Shown piece by piece: positions 33,924 through 43,415 of a DNA stretch of 64,000 nt; the first letter of the stretch is position 1, and the number at the start of each line of letters is the position of its first letter. Origin of the DNA: Thermostichus vulcanus str. 'Rupite' (GTDB lineage Bacteria > Cyanobacteriota > Cyanobacteriia > Thermostichales > Thermostichaceae). A model generated the notes under the pieces. That model had not been told where the DNA came from, searched no databases, and saw only the letters and a list, made by a program, of their open reading frames with translations. A program made the position numbers and the translations under genes. The stretch is taken from contig NZ_JAFIRA010000002.1 in assembly GCF_022848905.1 (NCBI RefSeq), positions 117,337-181,336 of the forward strand, in the 5' to 3' direction.

Positions 33924-34943
33924 GCTGCGGCTGCCGGCATAGCGGCTGTAGGCATAGATCAGCCCCAGCGTCAGGCCGGTCACCAAAAAGCTCAGGGCCG
34001 CCCCAAAGGGATAGTCAAGGCTAGAGCCAAACTGCAACTGAATCACATTGCCGATAAGCAAGGTTTTGCTCCCCCCCAGCAAATCCGGCACCACAAACAT
34101 GCCAAAGGCAGGGATCCCGACCAAAATCAGCCCCGAGGCCAACCCCGGCAACGTCTGCGGGAAGAGCACCCGCCAAAACACCTGCCAACCATTGGCATAG
34201 AGATCTCGTGCTGCTTCCGCCAGCCGCCAATCGATGCGCTCCACCGCCGTGTAGAGGGGCAGAACCATGTAGGGCAAAAACGTGTAGACCATGCCCAGAT
34301 AAACCGCCAGCCAACTGGGGTAAAGCGCCGTTTGGGGAGGGATCCAGCCTATCCAGGCAGCCAAGCGAGCTGGCCATCCCTCTGGCCCCAACACCAGCAT
34401 CCAGGCGTAGGTGCGAATCACCAAATTCGTCCAGAAGGGTACCACCACCAACGTCAGCAGCAGATCCCGTTGCCGGGGTGGGTGAGCAGCAATAAAAAAG
34501 GCCAGCGGGTAAGCCAACAGCACACAAAAGAAGGTGGTTACCGCTGCCACCAGCAGGCTGCGTCCCAAAATCTGCCAGTAGATCGGGGTCCAGCCCAAGG
34601 GGCCATAGCCGAGAATACGCAGGTAATTGTCCAAAGTCAGGGGCAGTTGAATCTGGCCAAAATCCCCCCGACTGAGGAAGCTATACACCACCAGCAACAA
34701 CCCCGGCAGCACCAAAAAAAACATTACCCACAGCACCCCTGGCCCGACAAAAATCAGGCTGCGCCCCAGTTCTCCCAGGGGCGTGAGCATTTCCCCAAAT
34801 CGAACCTGCCGCCGATCCCAACCTCCTTTGGATGGGTTCGCTCTTTGTGAACTTCGTCGAGAGCTTTGTTGCCCAGAGCTGGGATCCCCTGAATATTCAG
34901 TTGGAGCCGTTTTTCCCGTCACGGGAGATTCTGCCTCAAGCAT
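33906..34943 (-). CDS. potB: Spermidine/putrescine-type ABC transporter permease
   Basis: A protein of 345 residues. After a polar N-terminal extension of about 55 residues come six membrane helices (from LIFVGPGVLWVMFFLVLPGL onward). The permease EAA-type loop is EAARDLYANGWQVFWRVLFP, and RTYAWMLVLG is the PotB-like segment. It would form the channel for a polyamine-like substrate together with PotA. It starts immediately after the potA stop (adjacent codons), so the two are one operon. The usual partner PotC is not in the window. Confidence 0.85.
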   Translation of the reverse strand: MLEAESPVTGKTAPTEYSGDPSSGQQSSRRSSQRANPSKGGWDRRQVRFGEMLTPLGELGRSLIFVGPGVLWVMFFLVLPGLLLVVYSFLSRGDFGQIQLPLTLDNYLRILGYGPLGWTPIYWQILGRSLLVAAVTTFFCVLLAYPLAFFIAAHPPRQRDLLLTLVVVPFWTNLVIRTYAWMLVLGPEGWPARLAAWIGWIPPQTALYPSWLAVYLGMVYTFLPYMVLPLYTAVERIDWRLAEAARDLYANGWQVFWRVLFPQTLPGLASGLILVGIPAFGMFVVPDLLGGSKTLLIGNVIQLQFGSSLDYPFGAALSFLVTGLTLGLIYAYSRYAGSRSLEDLV

Positions 34944-36083
34944 CTAGGGATCCTCCATAGGGCTGGGTGGTAGAGGAGCAGGTTGCAAGCGGATGAGGCT
35001 TTTCGGGGGCAGATGGGCCACCAGCGCTTCACCAATTTCAAAGCCAAAGTCTTCATTGTCCATGTTGAGAGCCGTGGCCTTGAGGTGCTGCCCCTGGGCT
35101 GTGCGCAACAGGTACTGGTTCTCCGCCCCGGTGTAGATCAGGTTCTCCACCCGCACCGGCACTTGATTAGGCAACAGATCCCAACCTGTGCGAGAAAGCT
35201 GAATTTTTTCCGGTCGAATCGCCAGCTGCACCGGTTCATGGCTGGCCGGGATCCCCAACACCTTCAACTTCCCCAACGGGGTGTCCACACAGTCGGTACC
35301 ACAGGCGGTACCCTGTAGCAGGTTGCTCGCCCCGAGGAACTCCGCCACAAAAGCCGTTGCCGGACGTTCGTAGACCTCATCGATCAAGCCCATTTGCTCA
35401 ATGCGTCCCGCCCGCATCACCGCCACCCGGTCGCTGGTCACCAGGGCCTCCTCTTGGTCGTGGGTAACAAAAATAAACGTCATCCCCAAGCGGCGCTGCA
35501 ACTCGCACAACTGCACCTGTAGCTGCTTGCGCAACTTGGCATCCAAAGCCGAGAGCGGCTCATCCAGCAACAGTACCTCCGGTTCGTTCACCAAAGCCCG
35601 TGCTAAAGCCACCCGCTGCTGTTGCCCACCGGACAACTCATGGGGTTTGCGCCCGGCAAAAGCCCCAATTTCCACCAACTCTAGAGCTGCCGCCACTTTC
35701 TTACGGACAGTCTCTCCCCGTAATCCCCGCATGCGCAAGCCAAACCCAACATTTTCCTCGACGGTCATGAAGGGGAAGAGGGCATAACTTTGAAACACAG
35801 TGTTGACATTGCGCTTGTGGGCCGGCAAGTGCCCCACCGGGCGACCCCGGATCACCACTGCCCCGGCATCGGCCATTTCCAGACCAGCCAAAATGCGCAG
35901 CAAGGTCGTTTTGCCACATCCTGAAGGCCCGAGCAAACCAAAAAACTCCCCCCGGCGAATTTGCAAATCAATGCCATCCAAGGCAACAAAATCCCCAAAA
36001 CGCTTGTAGAGGCCCCTTAGTTCCACATCCCAGTCGGGATCCCGAGCACCAGAAATCACAGTTGACCAGTCAGACAACAACAC
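34944..36083 (-). CDS. potA: Spermidine/putrescine-type ABC transporter ATPase
   Basis: A protein of 379 residues. Walker A GPSGCGKTT, Q-loop VFQSYALFPFMTVEENV, signature LSGGQQQRVALARALV, Walker B VLLLDEPLSALD, switch FVTHDQEEAL, and a C-terminal TOBE domain (LAIRPEKIQLS, VENLIYTGAENQYLL). This is the CUT1/PotA type of ATPase. Directly followed by potB. The matching binding protein PotD is encoded about 6 kb away at 42135 on the same strand. The amide hydrolase gene at 36312 is divergent from it across 228 bp. Confidence 0.88.
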   Translation of the reverse strand: MLLSDWSTVISGARDPDWDVELRGLYKRFGDFVALDGIDLQIRRGEFFGLLGPSGCGKTTLLRILAGLEMADAGAVVIRGRPVGHLPAHKRNVNTVFQSYALFPFMTVEENVGFGLRMRGLRGETVRKKVAAALELVEIGAFAGRKPHELSGGQQQRVALARALVNEPEVLLLDEPLSALDAKLRKQLQVQLCELQRRLGMTFIFVTHDQEEALVTSDRVAVMRAGRIEQMGLIDEVYERPATAFVAEFLGASNLLQGTACGTDCVDTPLGKLKVLGIPASHEPVQLAIRPEKIQLSRTGWDLLPNQVPVRVENLIYTGAENQYLLRTAQGQHLKATALNMDNEDFGFEIGEALVAHLPPKSLIRLQPAPLPPSPMEDP

Positions 36084-36311
36084 TTACCCAGTATGCAAGC
36101 CTGAGACTGTGTTGAAGTTACGTTGGGCACAAGTTCCTCAGATCAACATTTGATGCAGGGTTCCCCGAGCATCAGGTGAACTCCAACCGGAGAACATTTC
36201 ACCCGAAGTCCATCCCGAAGAATTTGGTAGCCGCAGATACGAGTTTGGCGAACAACCTGATTCAGGATAAATTCACGATTTGCCTGCATCTTTTCACAAG
36301 GGATCCCTGCC

Positions 36312-37277
36312 GTGCCGACCTACACCCTCCATGCCACCCCCAGCACCGTTCATTTGGGCGGGTTTTCTTCAACTCTGCCCCCGGCCTTGCGGGTGCAATC
36401 AGGGGATGTGGTGCAGGTGGAAACCTACTCAGGGTTTGCCCACTACGGCAAAGCACCGGATCGCTTTTTCACGCCGGAGTTCATCGAAATCTGTAAAACC
36501 CTACCTGCCGAGCGCCGCGTGGGGCCAGGGCCACATCTGTTAACCGGGCCGATCTATGTGGAGGGTGCAGAGCCAGGGGATGTGTTGGAGGTACGATTGC
36601 AGGCGATAACCCCGCGTCTACCGATTGGCTTCAATGCGATTCGTCCCGGTTGGGGAGCCCTACCTGGAGAGTTTGATCAACCTCGGCTGCGCTTTATCGA
36701 TCTGGATCTGGAGCAAGGGGTGGCAGAGTTTCCCCCTGGCAGTGGCATTCGTGTTCCCATTCAACCCTTTTTCGGCATTCTGGGCGTGGCCACCGACGAA
36801 ACCAGCCGTAACTCCGTACCGCCTGGGGCCTATGGTGGCAACATCGACAATCGCCAGCTGCAGGCGGGATCCCGTGTCTTTTTGCCGGTTTTCCTGCCCG
36901 GTGCCCTCTTCTCAGTGGGGGATGGCCACGCTGCTCAGGGGGATGGAGAAATTGATGTGACGGCGATCGAAACCTCCATGAACGGCACCCTGCAGCTGAT
37001 CCTGCGCAAGGATTTGCATTTCCAGGCACCGATGGCGGAAACCCCTACGGATTTCATCACCCTGGGTTTTGCTGAAGATCTGGATACAGCCTTTGAACTG
37101 GCCCTGAAGCGGATGATCGATTTTCTGCACAAGTTTGTTGGCATCGAGCGGGAGGAAGCCTATGTGCTCTGTAGCATTGCCGTGAACTTTCACATCACTC
37201 AGGTGGTGAATAGCCCCATGAAGGGGGTACACGGACTGTTGCCCAAGGGAATCCTGCCGCAACCGGCCTTACTTTGA
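36312..37277 (+). CDS. Acetamidase/formamidase family protein
   Basis: A protein of 321 residues of the FmdA/AmdA family, zinc-dependent hydrolases of short amides such as formamide and acetamide. LTGPIYVEGAEPGDVLEVRL, FGILGVATDE, PPGAYGGNIDNRQL, VFLPGALFSVGDGHAAQGDGE (metal-binding His region) and AYVLCSIAVNFHITQVV are family blocks. The start is GTG at 36312, close to the family N-terminus. It is divergent from potAB, which suggests use of imported amides or amines as nitrogen source (inference). Confidence 0.85.
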   Translation: MPTYTLHATPSTVHLGGFSSTLPPALRVQSGDVVQVETYSGFAHYGKAPDRFFTPEFIEICKTLPAERRVGPGPHLLTGPIYVEGAEPGDVLEVRLQAITPRLPIGFNAIRPGWGALPGEFDQPRLRFIDLDLEQGVAEFPPGSGIRVPIQPFFGILGVATDETSRNSVPPGAYGGNIDNRQLQAGSRVFLPVFLPGALFSVGDGHAAQGDGEIDVTAIETSMNGTLQLILRKDLHFQAPMAETPTDFITLGFAEDLDTAFELALKRMIDFLHKFVGIEREEAYVLCSIAVNFHITQVVNSPMKGVHGLLPKGILPQPALL

Positions 37278-37285
37278 GACAACCC

Positions 37286-38149
37286 TCAATCCATGGGGGG
37301 ATCCTCAGGGGAGATCTGAACCTCTGACGGCCAAACCCAATCCCGAATTTCTTCTGGCGGGATCCCTTCCGGCAAAAGCCCATAGCAGCGGGAGCGAAAC
37401 AGACAACTGCTACAGCGTTCGGTGTAGGGTGTCAAGGGAAAGTCTTGCGCTTCTAGTTGTCGCAGATGGGTCAGGGTAGCTTTCAGATCAGCCAGACCTT
37501 GCTCATAGGCGGTAGTGCTGTAGTGCAAGTGGAAGGGTTGCTGCGGATGCTGGGCATACCAGAGGGTGAGCTGTACCTGCTCAGGGTGGAAAGGACTCTC
37601 TAAGGGCAGTTGCTCGGCCACCCCACAAAGCAACAAGGGATAAAGTCGCACCTGCCAGCTTTTGGGTAGATGTCTATCGAGAGGGCGATGGCGCTCAGTT
37701 TTCCAATCGACAATGTGCAGGGATCCGGGGGTAATCACCAGCCGATCCAAACGGGCGATCAGCTTAAACCCCTCTATCCGTTGCCACAGGGGCAACTCGG
37801 CAAATACCCGTCCCTGCGGATGGGCATGGGGACTGGCCAGAAACACTTGCCACCACTGCTGTACCTCCTCATCCAAGCTGGGCAAACGCGACTCCACCTC
37901 TCGTCCCTGGCTATACAACTCCACCAAACGATGAAACTGCCGCCCCTGTTGCTGCTCCCGTTCGTGCTCAAAAACATCAGCAGAAGGCCAAATCAATCGC
38001 TCCAGGTAGACATACCGAAACAGGCGTGGGCAGTGTTCAAGCAAAGTCAAAGAAGACGCAGAAAGGGTGACTTCCTCTAGAGTTAAGCTTCGAGGTTCCA
38101 ATCTGGCTCGTTCAGAGAAAGGCAGTTTGGCCACAGGGATCCCAGACAT
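37286..38149 (-). CDS. PD-(D/E)XK nuclease with Fe-S cysteines (RecB/Cas4-like)
   Basis: A protein of 287 residues. The LSASSLTLLEHCPRLFRYVY block is the N-terminal RecB-family helix with the first cysteine. FHRLVELY, ARLDRLVITPG and HIVDWKTERHR give the His, Asp and D-x-K of the nuclease core. C-terminal YTERCSSCLFRSRCY supplies three more cysteines. Together they fit the 4Fe-4S-stabilised AddB/Cas4 nuclease group. No cas genes or repeats are nearby, so a DNA repair role is more likely than adaptation (inference). The start at 38149 is favoured; the frame opens at 38266. Confidence 0.8.
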   Translation of the reverse strand: MSGIPVAKLPFSERARLEPRSLTLEEVTLSASSLTLLEHCPRLFRYVYLERLIWPSADVFEHEREQQQGRQFHRLVELYSQGREVESRLPSLDEEVQQWWQVFLASPHAHPQGRVFAELPLWQRIEGFKLIARLDRLVITPGSLHIVDWKTERHRPLDRHLPKSWQVRLYPLLLCGVAEQLPLESPFHPEQVQLTLWYAQHPQQPFHLHYSTTAYEQGLADLKATLTHLRQLEAQDFPLTPYTERCSSCLFRSRCYGLLPEGIPPEEIRDWVWPSEVQISPEDPPMD

Positions 38150-38353
38150 GGCGGTAGTAGTGGGATAAGTTTGACTGCCCTCACAGTACCTGTTCCTAGC
38201 CTCCATCGGGAGACACCCGTATTGGCCTATATGTCTATCCAAACCCTTTTGCTTTCTCGTAGCCAAAATCAGATTCGTTCAAAAATTGAATAGGCTGCGG
38301 CTGGGGCATAGATGGCAGGAAAGACATTAGAGAAACTCTGTATCCGCTAGTGC

Positions 38354-38614
38354 TCAGTCCACGCGGTTGATCTCCTCCAACAACCAGGGATCCACGGGTT
38401 GCCCATCCAGGCGCTTTAGGTCAATACGAATCCACATCACTGCCGAGGAGCCGACCGGGGGTAGCTCCTGATGGAAGGAGATCTCGTAGTCGGAGGGGTT
38501 TTGATCATGTTGCCGCAGCCAGGTTTCCACTTTCGAGGGGGCAAAGTAGGACTGCCCTTGCTCGAACATGCGGGTGATTTCCATGCCAAAGCAAAGCGGG
38601 TTGAAACGGGCCAT
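38354..38614 (-). CDS. Hypothetical protein downstream of tatA
   Basis: A protein of 86 residues that I do not recognise. It is soluble, with YFAPSKVETWLRQH, YEISFHQELPPVG and VMWIRIDLKRLDGQPVDPWL. It lies 9 bp after tatA on the same strand, so it is probably co-transcribed. Its compact, balanced composition argues for a real protein. Confidence 0.6.
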   Translation of the reverse strand: MARFNPLCFGMEITRMFEQGQSYFAPSKVETWLRQHDQNPSDYEISFHQELPPVGSSAVMWIRIDLKRLDGQPVDPWLLEEINRVD

Positions 38615-38623
38615 GGGAGTCAG

Positions 38624-39001
38624 TTAGGCAGCGTCTGCGGTTTGAGGGTTTTCGGCTTCGGGTGCAGCGGCCACCGGTTCGGGGGTGGATTCCGGCTCTG
38701 TCACCGATTCTGTGGGACTGTCTGCTGTAGCTACCGACTCGGTTTTGGGCTGAGCCTTGGCTGCCGCTTTGGATGCCTTGGGAGAGGTGGCGGCAACGGT
38801 TGTTGGGGTGCGAGTCGCTTTTTCCAGTTCTCGTGCCTCTTTGTTCAGTTGTGTCTCAAACTCTTTGGAGGCATCCTGCAAGCTGCGCAGGGTTTTGGCC
38901 AGTGTACGCCCGATTTCAGGCAGTTTGCGCGGCCCAAAGACCAAGAGAGCCACCGTAAAGATGACCAACATTTCCGGCAGTCCGACACCAAAAAAATTCA
39001 T
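38624..39001 (-). CDS. tatA: Twin-arginine translocase subunit TatA/E
   Basis: A protein of 125 residues. The N-terminal helix (VGLPEMLVIFTVALLVFGPR), the FGPRKLPEIGR hinge and the following amphipathic helix are classic TatA. The second half is a long acidic Ala/Pro/Thr/Glu-rich tail (from about 65), longer than in most bacteria. TatA oligomers form the conduit for folded Tat substrates across the thylakoid and plasma membranes. TatC is not in the window. Confidence 0.9.
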   Translation of the reverse strand: MNFFGVGLPEMLVIFTVALLVFGPRKLPEIGRTLAKTLRSLQDASKEFETQLNKEARELEKATRTPTTVAATSPKASKAAAKAQPKTESVATADSPTESVTEPESTPEPVAAAPEAENPQTADAA

Positions 39002-39093
39002 GAGCCCTGACAGAGTACGGTTATAAGGGATCCCTTCGATTCCCTAGACTGACATCTTCTCGATGCCAAACGCAAGCACACTTTCCTACTCTG

Positions 39094-40794
39094 ATGGCTT
39101 TACTGTTTTATTCCCTAGTCGCATTGCTACCGATTTTTACTGTGTTTCTGTTGTTGGTGGTGGGGCGTCGTCCTGCCAGCCAAGCCATGCCGGCAGCCTT
39201 GGGGGTAACCTCGGGGGTGGCGTTGCTGATGTGGCAAGTGCCCTTGCGGCAGGTGATGGCTTCTTTGGTGCAGGGGCTGGTGATCGCAGCCGAAATTCTC
39301 TACATCGTGTTTGGGGCCATTCTGCTGTTGAATGTGTTGCGAGTCTCGGGAGCCATCAGTGTCATTCGGCAAAACCTCCTCAGTCTTTCAGAGGACCGAC
39401 GGATCCAGGTGATCCTGATCGCCTGGTTGTTTGGCAGTTTTATCGAAGGGGCCTCCGGTTTTGGCACTCCGGCGGTGATTTGTGTGCCCTTGCTGGTGGC
39501 AGTGGGGTTCCCGGCTCTGGCGGCGGTGATGGCGGCCCTGATCATCCAAAGCACCCCTTCCACATTTGGGGCAGTGGGAACTCCAATTCTGTTTGGGGTA
39601 GCCACAGGATTGGGGGGATCCGAAACCGTTGAACGGGCTTTGGCTGACCAGAATGTCTCTTTTGCGGGGTTTCTGCTGCAGGTGGCGGCCCAAGCTGGGA
39701 TCCTACACGCCTTGATCGGTAGTTTCATCCCCTTGATTTTGGTGTTGATCCTTACCCGCTTCTTTGGGGACCGGTGCTCCTGGTCAGAAGGATTACAAGT
39801 TTGGCCGTTTGCCCTCTTTGCGGGTGTGGCTTTTACGCTGCCCTATGCTCTCACGGCGGTCTTGTTAGGGCCAGAGTTCCCTTCTTTGATCGGGGGATTG
39901 GTGGGCTTAGGGCTAGTGGTTGCCGTGGTGCGGCGGGGTTGGTTAATGCCGGAGCAGAGCTGGGATTTTGCCCGCGAATGGCCCACGGAGTGGACGGGAT
40001 CCCTGATGCCCCAACTACGAGCAGCTCCGGCAGCTATGACCGTGGTGAAAGCGTGGTTGCCCTACCTGTTGCTGGGGCTGTTGCTGGTGGTGTCTCGGCT
40101 GCAAGCTCTGCCGCTGCGGGGATGGCTACAAAGTGTGCGACTCAGTTGGCCCAACCTATTTGGCACAACCCTGACTATTTCTACACAACCCCTGTACCTA
40201 CCGGCAACCTTATTTTTGGCGGTGGTGCTGCTCACCTATGGGTTGCACCAGATGAAACCGGCTGAACTCCAGGGAGCCATCACAGAGGCCATTCCCCTCT
40301 TAGGCAAAACCACCCTGGCTTTAGGGGCGGCAGTGCTGATGGCAAGGGTCTTTATCAACTCCGACGTGAATGCGGCGGGACTGCCCAGTATGCCCCTGGC
40401 GCTAGCGCAGGGAATGTCAGCGTTGGCGGGTCAAACTTGGCCCCTGTTTGCGCCAGTGGTGGGAATGATCGGCGCTTTTGTGGCCGGTAGTGTCACGGTG
40501 AGCAATATGATGTTTTCGCTGTTTCAGTTTGGGGTGGCAGAAGAAATTGGGGCCTCCACCAGCTGGATCATTGCTCTACAGAGCGTCGGGGCTTCGGCAG
40601 GAAATGTGATTTGTGTCTCCAACATTGTGGCAGCGGCAGCAACGGTGGAGTTGCTGGGGCGAGAAGGGCTACTGATGCAGCGGTTGTTGGTTCCTTTGCT
40701 GTATTACCTAGGATTGGCCGGGATCCTTGGGCGGGCTGGTGGTGCATTTGACGAGCTAGGTCTGACAGGAGTTTTGACCAGCAGATCGAGCTAG
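39094..40794 (+). CDS. lctP: L-lactate permease family transporter
   Basis: A protein of 566 residues with about 13 membrane helices. Diagnostic LctP segments are [75 protein letters not shown] and [18 protein letters not shown]. It should import lactate or glycolate with protons. No lactate dehydrogenase is adjacent. The start is ATG at 39094. Confidence 0.88.
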   Translation: MALLFYSLVALLPIFTVFLLLVVGRRPASQAMPAALGVTSGVALLMWQVPLRQVMASLVQGLVIAAEILYIVFGAILLLNVLRVSGAISVIRQNLLSLSEDRRIQVILIAWLFGSFIEGASGFGTPAVICVPLLVAVGFPALAAVMAALIIQSTPSTFGAVGTPILFGVATGLGGSETVERALADQNVSFAGFLLQVAAQAGILHALIGSFIPLILVLILTRFFGDRCSWSEGLQVWPFALFAGVAFTLPYALTAVLLGPEFPSLIGGLVGLGLVVAVVRRGWLMPEQSWDFAREWPTEWTGSLMPQLRAAPAAMTVVKAWLPYLLLGLLLVVSRLQALPLRGWLQSVRLSWPNLFGTTLTISTQPLYLPATLFLAVVLLTYGLHQMKPAELQGAITEAIPLLGKTTLALGAAVLMARVFINSDVNAAGLPSMPLALAQGMSALAGQTWPLFAPVVGMIGAFVAGSVTVSNMMFSLFQFGVAEEIGASTSWIIALQSVGASAGNVICVSNIVAAAATVELLGREGLLMQRLLVPLLYYLGLAGILGRAGGAFDELGLTGVLTSRSS

Positions 40795-41093
40795 CTTAGC
40801 CTCTTCCTCGCCGAACTCAACCTGCCACGACCTTAACCATTAACCCACCCAATACAAATCTTGCCAAGGCCGTAAAAAGCTGGAGCCGAGAGAGTGCTTT
40901 GCGCAGCCCTATCTCAGATCCAGCTCAGAAGCCTTGGGTACTAGGTTACGAAGTGGACAATCGCTAAGTAAAGAGCCCGGGCCGAACTCAGGGAGCGTAG
41001 ATCAGCGACCCCTCATCAAGATCAAGCCAGCTTGCAAATCCATCTACAGACTATCTATGAAGTATCTACAAGAAGAAGTCCGCAGACTAGGAA
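40795..41093. other. Intergenic region between lctP and hli
   Basis: A stretch of 299 bp. I see no gene, repeat of the local families or convincing terminator. Plus-strand open frames of 60-110 codons across 40934-41373 run through the antisense of hli and look spurious. Confidence 0.4.
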
Positions 41094-41237
41094 TCATAGC
41101 AAGCCGATTTGGGAGAGGATCCCTTGGCCAGTCAGCAATTCAGTAGCTACGCCGATCACAAAGCCCAGCATCGCCAAACGACCGTTCCACTTTTCGGCGA
41201 AGGCGGTAAAGCCAAACTTAGCTTCTTGGTTTTCCAT
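41094..41237 (-). CDS. hli: High-light-inducible protein (one-helix Hlip)
   Basis: Only 47 residues. The chlorophyll-binding LHC-type helix is plain: AFAEKWNGRLAMLGFVIG followed by VATELLTGQGIL, i.e. the ExxNGRxAMxG motif and trailing Glu of Hlips/Scps. These proteins bind chlorophyll and carotenoid, and protect newly made photosystem II under stress. ATG at 41237 has GGAG about 9 bases upstream (GATGGAGTTGAAACC). The usual short TG-rich tail ends at LSQIGLL. It lies about 100 bp before the glutathione transferase gene in the opposite reading sense of lctP. Confidence 0.88.
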   Translation of the reverse strand: MENQEAKFGFTAFAEKWNGRLAMLGFVIGVATELLTGQGILSQIGLL

Positions 41238-41340
41238 GGTTTCAACTCCATCAACTGGTGACATTTCCACTTTGGCTCAAGTGTTAAAAAGTGTCAAGTT
41301 TTATGTCAAGACTCTGAAGCATGGCAAATCCCTCTTGACA

Positions 41341-42039
41341 TCAGCGTTTTTGGTATTGCAGCTCACCAAATAAAATCTGCCGCTCATCGTCACTCATGGT
41401 TTGACTGGGGGGACGGCGCACCTCTGCCAAGAGTTGCAATCCCTTCTGCACTGCGGGACGGGCCTCAATTGCTGCCAACCAACGCTTGACCTGGGGAAAA
41501 TCCTCGATGTTCAGCCCCTGCCGTTCGTAGCCACGCATCCAGGGAAAACTGGCAATATCGGCAATGGAGTAATCTCCCGCCAGATATTCCGACTCTGCCA
41601 ACACTCGCTCCACGACCCCAAACAGGCGCCCGGTCTCTTTGACATAGCGGTCGATGGCATAGGGGATCTTTTCCGGAGCGTAGTACTGGAAGTGGTTGGC
41701 CTGGCCCATCATCGGCCCTATGCCCCCCATTTGGAACATTAACCATTGAATGACGCGATAGCGGGATCCCATTTCTGTGGGCATTAGTTGCCCGGTTTTC
41801 TCTGCCAGATACATCAAGATTGCGCCCGACTCAAAGAGCGAATAGGGCTTGCCACCCGGGCCATCGGGATCCACAATGGCGGGCATTTTGTTGTTGGGGC
41901 TGATCTTGAGAAACTCGGGGTTGAACTGATCCCCTTTGCCGATATTGACGGGAATGACGTTGTAAGGGATCCCCACCTCCTCCAGCATGATCGAGACCTT
42001 GTAGGCATTTGGGGTGGGCCAAGCGTAAAGGTCGAGCAT
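41341..42039 (-). CDS. Glutathione S-transferase family protein (YfcG/YghU-like)
   Basis: A protein of 232 residues. The thioredoxin-like N-domain is MLDLYAWPTPNAYKVSIMLE, with PNNKMPAIVDPDG and SLFESGAILMYLAEKTG (the SES-type glutathione site). The helical C-domain has FQMGGIGPMMGQANHF and the N-capping SIADIASFPW. This fits the Nu-class GSTs, which act as disulfide-bond reductases with glutathione. ATG at 42039 is preferred to TTG at 42045. Confidence 0.85.
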   Translation of the reverse strand: MLDLYAWPTPNAYKVSIMLEEVGIPYNVIPVNIGKGDQFNPEFLKISPNNKMPAIVDPDGPGGKPYSLFESGAILMYLAEKTGQLMPTEMGSRYRVIQWLMFQMGGIGPMMGQANHFQYYAPEKIPYAIDRYVKETGRLFGVVERVLAESEYLAGDYSIADIASFPWMRGYERQGLNIEDFPQVKRWLAAIEARPAVQKGLQLLAEVRRPPSQTMSDDERQILFGELQYQKR

Positions 42040-42134
42040 TGCCAAGGATCCTTAGGGCAGGTCGCTTAGCATTCTAACCTTCTCAACCCTGACAGCTAGC
42101 ATGAAAAGAGTGGACGGGATCCCGTTGGGTTGGT

Positions 42135-43199
42135 TTAGCTGCTTTTTACCGTCGTCCAGAGGGCATCGATCAGACGCATTTCTTCCCCAGAGAGCACGCT
42201 GGAATAGGTAAGCTTAGCCAGAATCTCTTCGTCTGGGTAAATGGCGGGGTTTTCCAGATCTTCCGGCTCGATCATCGGTAACGCGGCGGCATTGGGGGTG
42301 GCAAAGCGGTTGTAGTTGCTCAGTTGAGCACCGATTTCAGGCTCCAAAATGAAGTTGATAAAGCGGTTGGCCAGCTCAGGGTTCGGAGCCCGTGCCGGAA
42401 TCGCCAAGGTATCAAGCCAAATGTTGGCCCCTTCCTGCGGTACAAAGTAGCCAATTTCGGGAGTTTCTTCTGCTGCCTGTAGGGCATCGCCGCTGTAGAC
42501 GATGGCCACATTGGCGGTACCCGATACCAGTTGATTTTTGCCCCCTACGCCCCCAATTAAGCCGGCACTGCGGCGCTTGGTCTCGATGAGCAACTGCTGG
42601 ATTTGCCGAAGTTCCGAGGGAACTGTAGTGTTCATGTCGAAGCCCAGATAGATTGCAGCGGCCCCAATCATGGAGCGCATGTCGTCGATCATCACGAAGG
42701 GGCCGACCTGTTGCTCAGGATCAAAGATAAGTCCCCAAGAGCGCTCAAAATCTTCCGGTAGGCGATCCCGGCGATAGCCAATCCCTGTGGTGCCCCATTG
42801 GTAGGCAGCGGTGTAAGTATTCTCAGGATCGAAGGGCAAGCTAACAAATTTTTCGCCGAGGTTGCTGAAGTTGGGGATGAGGTCTTTGTTGAGGGGTTGC
42901 AACAGGCCCAGTTCCAGCATGTTGGGCACGATGTAGTCGGTTGGCACCACAATGTCGTACTGACTTACACCGCCCCCCTGCAACTTGGCCACCATATCTT
43001 CGTTGGATTCGTACAGGCTGACCACCACACGGCTGTTGGTTTCCGCTTCGAAGGCGGTGATGATGTCCGGGTCGATGTATTCTGACCAGATATAAAGGTT
43101 GAGGGTTTGTTGCTGGGCTGAGGTGGTCTTGGGCCAAAAGGTTCCCAAGGTGAGCAGGCAGCAGAGCAGCGTCGTAACCGAGGCAATCCACTTTTTCAT
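42135..43199 (-). CDS. potD: Spermidine/putrescine-type periplasmic binding protein
   Basis: A protein of 354 residues with a signal peptide (MKKWIASVTTLLCCLLTLGT, cleavage near TSA|QQQ). LNLYIWSEYIDPDIITAFEA, SNEDMVAKLQGGG, YDIVVPTDYIVPNML and TTGIGYRRD are PotD landmarks. It captures polyamine-like cations in the periplasm for the PotAB transporter encoded at 33906-36083. The frame is open to 43388, but the signal peptide sets the start at 43199. Separation of potD from potAB by other genes is unusual. Confidence 0.88.
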   Translation of the reverse strand: MKKWIASVTTLLCCLLTLGTFWPKTTSAQQQTLNLYIWSEYIDPDIITAFEAETNSRVVVSLYESNEDMVAKLQGGGVSQYDIVVPTDYIVPNMLELGLLQPLNKDLIPNFSNLGEKFVSLPFDPENTYTAAYQWGTTGIGYRRDRLPEDFERSWGLIFDPEQQVGPFVMIDDMRSMIGAAAIYLGFDMNTTVPSELRQIQQLLIETKRRSAGLIGGVGGKNQLVSGTANVAIVYSGDALQAAEETPEIGYFVPQEGANIWLDTLAIPARAPNPELANRFINFILEPEIGAQLSNYNRFATPNAAALPMIEPEDLENPAIYPDEEILAKLTYSSVLSGEEMRLIDALWTTVKSS

Positions 43200-43415
43200 C
43201 CTGTTTCCCCAAATACAGCGCGTCGAAGTTGGAGCCGGAGAGGTCAGAAGCCTGATCTCCTCAGGCTTTGGAGTCGTGCAAAGGCGGCGCAAGGTTCCGG
43301 TCGCGTCCGAGAAATGGGATCCCGACTTAACCTTTATGACCCAACCTTTATTTTCACTTATTTTCACGCCCCACCCATTGGAGCGCAAATGGACGGATCC
43401 CTGCTGTCTAGCCCG

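Noticed and set aside
37286..38149. Cas4 of a CRISPR adaptation module
   Set aside because: No cas1/cas2 or repeat array anywhere in the window; kept as an orphan nuclease.
40934..41373. Plus-strand frames of 70 and 113 codons
   Set aside because: They run through the antisense of the convincing hli gene and the upstream non-coding stretch.
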